Position numbers and translations under genes: made by a program
Assembly: GCA_963678705.1 (NCBI GenBank)
Contig: OY783204.1
Coordinates: forward strand, 16,192,759-16,256,758
Length of the DNA: 64,000 nt
Source: Panorpa germanica
Taxonomy: Eukaryota; Arthropoda; Insecta; Mecoptera; Panorpidae
Reading direction: 5' to 3'
Shown here: positions 56,301 through 64,000 of the stretch, in pieces
How positions within the stretch are numbered: position 1 is the stretch's first letter
Layout: each line of letters begins with the position of its first letter
Notes under the pieces: generated by a model
Databases searched by the model: none
Told to the model about the DNA's origin: nothing
The model's input: the letters and a program-made list of their open reading frames with translations, nothing else

Positions 56301-59300
56301 CCATGGAAGTTTTTAAAAATTTCCTATTTCGTAGAGAAAAAAATTCTAAGACTTTTGGCGTCCCCGAATTTTCCCCTGAATTTCCTGGAAACCCGTAATT
56401 TTGGAAAAACTAAAAAAAAAGTGATCCCTTTTTTGCTGTATTACTTTCAAGTCGTAAAAGATAGAAAGTTGAAATTTTGCATGTGTATTAAGCTATTTAA
56501 TGCTGACATTTCTCAAAAATTAGAATTTCAAAAATAGAAAAAGGGGGGGTTGAAGAAATTCGGGGGCCCGGTAGGGAACTTTGGAGAAAGTTCATATTCT
56601 GGATTGTAGAATAATTAAGTATATTATTAATAAAAAAAAATTCAAAATTTCAAAATTTTATTTGGGGGCACGGGGGCAGTATTTTCCGAGAGTAAAAATT
56701 GTGCTAGAAAGTTGAAATTTTGTATATAGGCTAACCTTGGTAACTTATTTACGAATCGAAAAAAAAAATCCCAAATTTTGAAAAAAAGTTGGTCAAATAA
56801 CGCATAAATTGAAAATATTTTTTATTTTGATAAAAAAATAATATTTTTTTAGTCAACTTATATGTGTGTATATGTGCGCGAGTTTATTTATTATTTCAAT
56901 TTAAAAATAGAACAGTTAAATATGAAATTTAATTACAAATTATTTTATTGGATTCAAATGATACACGCCAAAAAGACGTCGCATTGCGAAGAGGGTAAAC
57001 TCAAGTATATTATAAAGTCCCAAGTATATATTTATATTCTTATATGTTTATGTGTTTATATGTTTGGTTCGAATTTTGTATGGCATCTCGAAAACGGCTC
57101 CAGGGAAGTTTTTAAAAATTTCCTATTTCGTAGAGAAAAAAATTCTAAGACTTTTGGCGTCCCCGGATTTTTCCCTGAATTTCCTGGAAACCCGTCATTT
57201 TGGAAAAACTGGAAAAAAAGTGATCCCTTTTTTGCTGTATTACTTTTAATTCGTATAAGATAGAAAGTTGAAATTTTGCATGTGTATTAGGGTATTCAAT
57301 GCTGACATTTCTCAAAAATTAGAATTTCAAAAATTGAAAAAGGGGGGGTTAAAAAAAATTCGGGGGCCCGGTAGGGAACTTTGGAGAAAATTCATTTTCT
57401 GGATTCTAGAATAATTAAGTATATTATTAATAACAAAAAAATTCAATATTTTAAAATTTTATTAGGGGGCACGGGGGCAGTATTTGCCGAGAGTAAAAAT
57501 TGTGCTAGAAAGTTGAAATTTTGTATATAGCCTAACCTTGGCAACTTATTTACGAATCGAAAAAGAAATCCCAAATTTTGAAAAAAAGTTGTCGCATAAA
57601 TTCAAAATATTTTTTATTTTGATATAAAAAATGTATTTTCTTAGTCAGTTTGTATGAAAAATTAATTGTTATTAAATGTTAAATCAATATAGGACGAGTT
57701 TATTTATTATTTCAATTTAAAAATTAAATTTTGACTTGAAATTCAAGCCACTCACAAAAAACAAACGTCGCTTGCGACGGGGGTAAAAGCTAGTCCTATA
57801 TTATAATGTCCGAGGTGTATGTTTGTTTTCTTATATGTTTATATGTTTACGCGATTCGTATGGTAGCTCGAAAACGGCTCCATGGAAGTTTTTAAAAATT
57901 TCCTATTTCGTAGAGAAAAAAATTCTAAGACTTTTGCCGTCCCCGAATTTTCCCCTGAATTTCCTGGAAACCCGTAATTTTGGAAAAACTGGAAAAAAAG
58001 TGATCCCTTTTTTGCTGTATTACTTTCAAGTCGTAAAAGATAGAAAGTTGAAATTTTGCATGTGTATTAAGCTATTTAATGCTGACATTTCTCAAAAATT
58101 AGAATTTCAAAAATAGAAAAAGGGGGGGTTGAAGAAATTCGGGGGCCCGGTAGGGAACTTTGGAGAAAGTTCATATTCAGGATTGTAGAATAATTAAGTA
58201 TATTATTAATAAAAAAAAATTCAAAATTTCAAAATTTTATTTGGGGGCACGGGGGCAGTATTTTCCGAGAGTAAAAATTGTGCTAGAAAGTTGAAATTTT
58301 GTATATAGGCTAACCTTGGTAACTTATTTACGAATCGAAAAAAAAAATCCCAAATTTTGAAAAAAAGTTGGTCAAATAACGCATAAATTGAAAATATTTT
58401 TTATTTTGATAAAAAAATAATATTTTTTTAGTCAACTTATATGTGTGTATATGTGCGCGAGTTTATTTATTATTTCAATTTAAAAATAGAACAGTTAAAT
58501 ATGAAATTTAATTACAAATTATTTTATTGGATTCAAATGATACACGCCAAAAAGACGTCGCATTGCGAAGGGGGTAAACTCAAGTATATTATAAAGTCCC
58601 AAGTATCATCATATATTATAATGTCCCAGGTGTATATTTATATTCTTATAGTCTTATATTCTTATATTCTTATATTCTTATATTCTTATATTCTTATATG
58701 TTTATATGTTTGGTTCGAATTTTGTATGGCATCTCGAAAACGGCTCCAGGGAAGTTTTTAAAAATTTCCTATTTCGTAGAGAAAAAAATTCTAAGACTTT
58801 TGGCGTCCTCGGATTTTTCCCTGAATTTCCTGGAAACCCGTAATTTTGGAAAAACTGGAAAAAAAGTGAACCCTTTTTTGCTGTATTACTTTTAATTCGT
58901 AAAAGATAGAAAGTTGAAATTTTGCATGTGTATTAAGGTATTCAATGCTGACATTTCTCAAAAATTAGAAATTCAAAAAGTGAAAAAGGGGGGGTTGAAG
59001 AAATTCGGGGGCCCGGTAGGGAACTTTGGAGAAAGTTCATATTCTGGATTCTAGAATAATTAAGTATATTATTAATAAAAAAAAATTCAAAATTTCAAAA
59101 TTTTGTTTGGGGGCACGGGGGGCAGTATTTGCCGAGAGTAAAAACTGTGCTAGAAAGTTGAAATTTTGTATATAGGCTAACCTTGGTAACTTATTTACGA
59201 ATCGAAAAAAAAAATCCCAAATTTTGAAAAAAAGTTGGTCAAATAACGCATAAATTGAAAATATTTTTTATTTTGAAAAAAAAAATAATATTTTTTTAGT

Positions 59301-62300
59301 CAATTTATATGTATGTATATGTGCGCGAGTTTATTTATTATTTCAATTTAAAAATAGAACAGTTAAATATGAAATTTAATTACGAATTATTTTATTGGAT
59401 TCAAATGATACACGCCAAAAAGACGTCGCATTGCGACGGGGGTAAACTCAAGTATATTATAATGTCCCAAGTGTATATTTATATTCTTATATGTTATGTG
59501 TTTATATGTTTGGTTCGAATTTTGTATGGCATCTCGAAAACGGCTCCAGGGAAGTTTTTAAAAATTTCCTATTTCGTAGAGAAAAAAATTTTAAGACTTT
59601 TGGCGTCCCCGGATTTTTCCCTGAATTTCCTGGAAACCCGTAATTTTGGAAAAACTGGAAAAAAAGTGATCCATTTTTTGCTGTATTACTTTTAATTCGT
59701 ATAAGATAGAAAGTTGAAATTTTGCATGTGTATTAAGGTATTCAATGCTGACATTTCTCAAAAATTAGAAATTCAAAAATTGAAAAAGGGGGGGTTAAAG
59801 AAATTCGGGGGCCCGGTGGGGAACTTTGGAGAAAATTCATTTTCTGGATTCTAGAATAATTAAGTATATTATTTATAAAAAAAAAATTCAAAATTTTAAA
59901 ATTTTGTTTGGGGGCACGGGGGCAGTATTTGCCGAGAGTAAAAATTGTGCTAGAAAGTTGAAATTTTGTATATAGGCTAACCTTGGTAACTTATTTAGGA
60001 ATCGAAAAAAAAATCCCAAATTTTGAAAAAAAGTTGTTCAAATATCGCATAAATTCAAAATATTTTTTATTTTGATATAAAAAATGTATTTTCTTAGTCA
60101 GTTTGTATGAAAAATTAATTGTTATTAAATGTTAAATCAATATAGGACGAGTTTATTTATTATTTCCATTTAAAAATTAAATTTTGACTTGAAATTCAAG
60201 CCACTCACAAAAAACAAACGTCGCTTGCGACGGGGGTAAAAGCTAGTAAATATATATAGTAATGTGGAATAGTGAAATAGTATGGATAGTGTGGAAAAGT
60301 CACATTAAATTGAAAATAATTGTAGGTTATAAAAGAAATACTATGATCTAGTGGCGGAACTTGTTGATTTTGTGACGCAAATTATAATTATAGGCCCCAT
60401 GAAAATAAAACTACTTATATTATATAACATAAAGAATATTAATATTGATATTTAATATTTTAAAATCTAAATATTTTTTTTTCGAGATTTTAAATTTGTA
60501 AAATCTCTAATCATATCTTACTTGTGTATTTCATTATTTCTTTTTTGTATTTATTAGGCTTAGGCTATCGGTTAAGAAGTAACAGTATATCCAGCGGTTC
60601 TCAAACTTTCTACTTCGAGCCCCCCTGCATAATCCAGCTCTAAGCCGGGCCCCCTACATGTAAGCGTACTATATATTATAAGGGAGTCGCATTTGACATT
60701 TTACAGTCAATTTTTATTTAGTTAAGTTTTGCACATTCTATGCATACTCTAATGGGGCAATAGGTTTAATCGTAATCAAACAACAAATTCTATACAAACA
60801 GTTACAATTTAGTTAGGTATTTTGGCTACTATAGTACATAATTGTTATTTGTAACTCAAAGCAATAATAATAAAACGAGCTTCAGTGTGAAGGATGTGCT
60901 TGTTTTTTTTCTGCGCATAGTTTCTTGAAACGCGGTGTCAGTTCTGATAACGCTACTCTGAGTTCCTTGGTCACATTCAGTCTTGAGCGATATTTACTCT
61001 TCATGGCAGCTAGAGCAGAAAATCCAGTTTCACAAGAATAAGTGGTGGCGAATGGAGTGAGTATTTTCAATGCCCTTTCACTCAAAATTGGGTGTTTCTT
61101 TTGTACACCAATCCAGAAGGATGTGAGAGAAGATTCTTTAAACTTCATGTCAAGCCCAGTGTCACCTTGGAGGTCAATGAGATTTTCTTTTTCCTTCATG
61201 TTGAGGGAGCACTCATGATGGCTGATGGTTTGAACGGGGTGTGAATCCATGGCAAACCATCCACGTTCTCATTACAATATTTTTCAAAACGAGATTTGAG
61301 GATTTCTAAGTGTTTAAGAAAGCATTTCTTTGCATTGGTTGGAATAGTTTTGAGATCCATATCTTCAATCATAATTTTAAGATTAGGAAATTGCTCCAAA
61401 TTATGACTTTTCAGACCGCCCTCGTACAAACTTAGTTTCATTACAAAGCTTTTTACCTTTTCAGTCCATTGCAGAAGGTTTGTATCTTTTTTCTGTATTT
61501 TCTTATAAACTAAAAAAAAATAAAATGTTCGGCACTCTTACAACGTTGACTAAAAATTATACACTTGTTGTAATTTTAAAAATAAAAAGTTTGCTTTATT
61601 ATTTTGTAAGAAAATTTTTCAACCAAGGTTTGGGCCCTCCTGAGCCTTCATTGCGCCCCACACTTTGAGAACCGCTGGTATATTGATCGACTTTACAGCA
61701 TTTGCGATTTAATGTTATCCTTTTTTCACTGACCATTATAACTAATGCCATCAGTTTTTATATTATGATGATTGAGAGCCTTTTTACCATAAGGGCTAGT
61801 TCCTTCAGCTTTGCCATTGACTGGTATCATAATAAATAGAAAATTAAAACGTATTTTTATTTCAGCGACGCTCAGAATTGCCAAAACCATGAAGACGGGG
61901 AGGCGCTTGTTCTGGACAATGCAAACGACGTTAGCAAAGAACAACATCTCCCAATCCCCGACGAAGGAGTCTTAGTTGATTTTGATTTGAAACACAATAT
62001 ACGAAACATACCCGACGATGGGATGGAGTGGTTTATAAAACCAAGCCCAACTTCATACTGTAAATTCACAGGGCCCGATGACACGGACTGTAAGTTCAAA
62101 GACTGGGGGTGCCGCTTCGCCGGTTCGCCTATAAAAATGAGAGCTCATCAATTACAGTGTTTTTATCGCCCTGCAAGATGCACCTATGATAATTGTGATT
62201 GGACGGGGATATTTGATGACGTGGTGGAACACACTCTAGTGGAGCACCGCTTTGGTGAGATATGTGTGGAACGTGTTTACACACCTATGATTGCCACTAG

Positions 62301-62310
62301 GCATTATTAA
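53311..62310 (+). CDS. SIAH-like zinc-finger protein with degenerate RING
   Basis: Three exons (53311-53364, 53466-53650, 61866-62310) join in phase (0, then 2) to 227 residues. Exon 2 holds a SIAH-type RING start (LSCPFC, then RCNSGNLVCSCC) in which the usual ring His (SGH) is Asn. Exon 3 holds a SIAH-type zinc finger: CKFKDWGC, H..QC, RCTYDNCDWTG, VVEHTLVEHRF. Siah-type proteins are E3 ubiquitin ligases, but this one lacks the TRAF-like substrate domain (normally another 100-plus residues) and the ring looks impaired, so it may bind rather than ubiquitinate. The 8.2-kb second intron is packed with transposons. Exon joins are inferred from splice sites and phase. Confidence 0.75.
53701..54046 (+). 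mobile_element. Non-autonomous Helitron
   Basis: Starts TCTTAATATATATAAATT after an A and ends ACGCGTGGCCGGGACAGCTAG before a T, the A/T target and TC...CTAG ends of Helitrons; the ends resemble a widespread insect family. It contains a short tandem duplication (TGTTGACTAGATTGAGTAAA twice, 53929-53979). Inside intron 2 of the SIAH-like gene. Confidence 0.8.
54199..54910 (-). mobile_element. MITE, CAATGGGC family, copy E
   Basis: ATGGGCTTGTGCCCTATGTC to GAGGACACAAGCCCATTG; carries an extra block of about 70 bases near 54410-54480 not found in other copies. Confidence 0.82.
54911..55132. other. Intron sequence, nothing recognised
   Basis: AT-rich; ends in the target sequence TAGTAATGTGGAA of the following LINE. 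Confidence 0.4.
55138..55973 (+). pseudogene. LINE reverse-transcriptase C-terminal fragment, frameshifted
   Basis: Two overlapping frames (55138-55599 and 55539-55973) make the end of a non-LTR retrotransposon polyprotein: LIASMMLYGAEVWGWKEQEK and VKYMKWVLGLDRCTPGYMV, then RKCRMCGAKDETLEHIKFEC, a C-terminal CCHC-like knuckle. The first frame must shift to the second near the G run at about 55490. Catalytic RT domain and endonuclease are absent. The first codons may be vector-independent flank, since the LINE body begins after the target repeat at 55145. Confidence 0.85.
56215..60246 (+). mobile_element. Head-to-tail Helitron array, about five monomers
   Basis: Starts TCCTATATTATAATGTCCG after A and ends GGGGTAAAAGCTAG before T. 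At 57793/57794 a CTAG end is joined directly to a new TCCTATATT start. CGTCGCTTGCGACG just before the CTAG ends forms the terminal hairpin expected of Helitrons. Weaker internal joints (hairpin-like GACGTCGCATTGCGA, then GGGTAAACTCAAG, then TATATTATAA) lie near 57004, 58583 and 59451, giving monomers of about 790-870 bases. No Rep/helicase; the similar open frames in each monomer are not convincing genes. Confidence 0.8.
58633..58700 (+). repeat. TATTCTTA-type microsatellite in Helitron array
   Basis: Tandem TATTCTTA units expand one Helitron monomer near its start. Confidence 0.85.
60270..60591. other. Intron sequence, nothing recognised
   Basis: AT-rich; CTAGTGGCGGAAC at about 60349 resembles hAT termini but has no partner. 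Confidence 0.35.
60592..61677 (-). mobile_element. hAT relic with CAGCGGTTCTCAAA ends
   Basis: Terminal repeats CAGCGGTTCTCAAACTTT and its complement bound 1086 bases. Flanks GTATATC (left) and GTATATT (right) look like an imperfect target duplication. It encloses a transposase C-terminal fragment. Confidence 0.8.
60882..61441 (-). pseudogene. hAT (ZBED5/FAM200-like) transposase fragment, frameshifted
   Basis: Two frames (61196-61441 and 60882-61250): FPNLKIMIEDMDLKTIP in the first, then SLTSFWIGVQKKHPILSERA, TPFATTYSCETGFSALAAMK and KKQAHPSH in the second, the conserved dimerisation end of this hAT group. The switch lies near 61230-61250. The N-terminal BED finger and most of the catalytic domain are missing. 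Confidence 0.85.
61678..61865. other. End of intron 2 of SIAH-like gene
   Basis: Short spacer leading to the acceptor TTTATTTCAG at 61856-61865. Confidence 0.6.
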
Positions 62311-62525
62311 TTATTAATCATCATCATCATGATCTTCATCATTTTGTTTTATTTATTGTGTCTAACGATAACTGTAAATGATTTTTGTAAAATATCAGAA
62401 TTTTTTAATGTTATTTAACTAGTTACGTCTAGAATAATAAATAATTACAAAGAGAATTACAAAGAGTGTTTATGAATTTACTGTTTATTTCAGTGACGTA
62501 TCGTGCCTTAGACGAGCTCTGTATC
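62311..62525 (+). other. 3' flank of the SIAH-like gene
   Basis: Contains a CATCATCAT stretch after the stop and AATAAATAAT near 62436, a likely polyadenylation signal. Confidence 0.5.
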
Positions 62526-63183
62526 CAGTGGCGTAGCTAGGTAACCAAAGGCACCGGTGCAAGAAGAAACTGGGGCCCTAACTAAACTGTTCAGGTTTTA
62601 TCAAGTCAAAATATATATATATATATATATTTGACCTGGTTGACTAAAACTGCCGCACCATGTTTGAATGCTGAAATCATGTACAGGAATACTCCTTTTA
62701 AAAGTGATTCATAAAATGTTTCACTCATGTAAATCAGATCTGTTCGATCACGATCATTGTTTGCAAAACTCAGGAATACGAGCACCGGTTATTACTCCAT
62801 ACCTCACAATAATGCTTAGCTGGCCTATGTTCGATAAATCTAAATCTAAACTGTTCTTTTTATAAAATGAATAAAAACTAAAAAAAAAACTGTGATTTTT
62901 CATAAGCCTCAATGTTAAATTAAAAAATTCAAAGTTCAGTATATTTTTACTGGTTCGCTGCAGTTTTTCTAAAATTTAACGAGATCTTATTATAATCTAC
63001 TAATATGCTAAATTTTAGAAAATATTAAACGGTAACTCTCTGTAAATAAAATAGTTACATTCTAATGGTGGGAGAATTTTTAGCTAGTACAATACGAGGT
63101 TTGCTGGTCAGGGTCCGAGGGCCCCCTGAGCTTGAGTGCCCCGGTGCCCAGCACCGATTGGCCCATACCTAGCTACGCCAGTG
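62526..63183. mobile_element. Non-autonomous hAT element
   Basis: 658 bases from CAGTGGCGTAGCTAGGTAAC to CCTAGCTACGCCAGTG (one mismatch in the terminal repeat), flanked by 8-base TCTGTATC / CCTGTATC. Left end and internal part match the older hAT in the tandem units (5231 and 6768-6870). Includes an (AT)n run at about 62611-62631. Confidence 0.88.
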
Positions 63184-63191
63184 CCTGTATC

Positions 63192-63335
63192 AAAATTTGT
63201 TGGGGGGGGCCCAACGATTGATATAGTTTTTCACAAAAGGAACGAAAACGCTCGCATTGAATTAAAATAATTATATATTGATTATACGTTATTACTTACA
63301 ATTAATACTCTTAGGAACTAAGCTAGCCAAACAAT
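63192..63335. other. Short spacer
   Basis: No feature seen apart from a G run followed by GCCC at 63202-63212. Confidence 0.4.
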
Positions 63336-63653
63336 TTAAATAAAATATACACTTTTCTTGCCTTTTATTCGGCGTGCAGTTGTAACCGGAAGGTTCAAGA
63401 ATAGAAAGGATGCTGTTATAACCTCCGGAAAACTGAATGCAAAGCTATTGAATTTTATCAGCAATAATTCCATGAGTTCCTTAATGGATTGAATTTTCTG
63501 AATTTCATATTTAAAGCATGTTTTCAAAGCAATGAATTGTTCATAAAGATCAACTGACATGTATTTACTGTATTTAGCAGACAGTTCTCCGGCAAACTTT
63601 TTTATTATTTTGTTTGAAAATAAGAGTTTTTCCGGTTGTAATGTAAGAAACAT
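63336..63653 (-). pseudogene. hAT (ZMYM1-like) transposase fragment
   Basis: 105-residue frame with SKYMSVDLYEQFIALKTCFK and SFPEVITASFLFLNLPVTTA, matching the region just before the AERSFSKLK motif of ZMYM1-like hAT transposases. It ends before that motif, so it is a truncated relic. No ends identified. Confidence 0.7.
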
Positions 63654-63691
63654 ATTACTTAGGTCACAGAGGCTCTGAAATCTTTAGCAAT

Positions 63692-63951
63692 CCCAGTAAA
63701 CATTTTGGAGCATTTTGGAGTCATTTTGACATCATATTGGAGATGCGTATGATTTTTTTGTCATGAAAGAGTTCATTTATAGTTCAGTTTCTCACAATCG
63801 TTCATATGAAATGTCTTTTTTATCGGCTACAGATGACGGAACCACTCCACCTGTCGGAATACAAATGAAGATGAAGTTGATGCGAAATATAATTGAATGG
63901 AATTGTGATAGAAACGTCACAAGAAGGAACACTTCACCAAATGTTTACTGC
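63692..63951 (+). mobile_element. MITE, CCCAGTAAACA family, copy 4
   Basis: CCCAGTAAACATTTTGGAGC to CACCAAATGTTTACTG; body close to the copy at 38785, with the last two bases of the right end changed. Confidence 0.85.
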
Positions 63952-64000
63952 GATAGTACATTTACTCCGGGTCTGAAATTCTCCCATCTTCTGATAGCTT

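Larger units (their letters stand above)
55146..60256 (+). mobile_element. 5'-truncated LINE insertion, split by Helitron array
   Basis: A 13-base direct repeat TAGTAATGTGGAA flanks the block (55133-55145 and 60257-60269), as in target-primed insertion. The LINE body runs to about 56214 with an A/T-rich end, and the remaining tail (TAAATATATA) reappears after the Helitron array at 60247. The array therefore inserted into the LINE tail. Confidence 0.72.

Noticed and set aside
56215-60246. Repeated small proteins or a CRISPR-like array
   Set aside because: The frames recur because the Helitron monomers recur; there are no short repeats with unique spacers, and the ends are Helitron ends.

Overview
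The window is nuclear DNA of an insect: AT-rich, with GT-AG introns, intronless heat-shock genes carrying HSE, TATA and TCAGTT initiator elements, a eukaryotic tRNA-Asp, and BEL/Pao, P, hAT, Helitron, LINE and MITE elements. A two-exon gene whose product closely resembles coleoptericin antimicrobial peptides makes a beetle (Coleoptera) the most likely source; this is an inference from one gene family.

Layout. (1) 1-26531: two near-identical tandem units of about 13.1-13.4 kb (1-13135 and 13136-26531). Each holds a coleoptericin-like peptide gene (minus), a hAT remnant, tRNA-Asp(GTC) (plus), an intronless Hsp70 (minus) and, divergent from it, a small heat-shock protein gene (plus). Bases 1-190 are the 3' end of an earlier sHsp copy, so the array continues upstream. 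In unit 2 the sHsp gene is broken by a 2-bp deletion and a tRNA-derived SINE. (2) 26532-31088: the sHsp 3' end recurs at high identity to about 26744, then falls to a clearly diverged older copy (to about 27690) and a further relic (27712-27895); MITEs and hairpins follow. (3) 31089-32287: four-exon Rtf2 orthologue. (4) 34113-37020: THAP-domain P-element transposase gene on the minus strand, intron-containing, with one in-frame stop and one frameshift. (5) 37021-42576: MITEs, perfect palindromes and a 2.1-kb compound foldback element with a nested 582-bp hairpin. (6) 42577-49838: full-length, apparently intact BEL/Pao retrotransposon with indistinguishable 659-bp LTRs, tRNA-Tyr-like primer site and 5-bp target duplication. 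(7) 49844-53022: a CAATGGGC MITE carrying a nested foldback element, a second foldback, and another CAATGGGC MITE. (8) 53311-62310: three-exon gene for a SIAH-like zinc-finger protein whose 8.2-kb second intron holds a Helitron, a MITE, a LINE fragment, a head-to-tail Helitron array and a hAT relic. (9) 62311-64000: non-autonomous hAT element, hAT transposase relic and a MITE.

Functionally the tandem units couple proteostasis (Hsp70 and a small holdase on a shared divergent promoter region, both with heat-shock elements) with humoral immunity (secreted, furin-processed peptide with kappaB/GATA-like sites upstream of its TATA box). Amplifying the unit raises the dosage of all of them together. 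Most of the rest of the window is mobile DNA around two host genes, Rtf2 and the SIAH-like gene.
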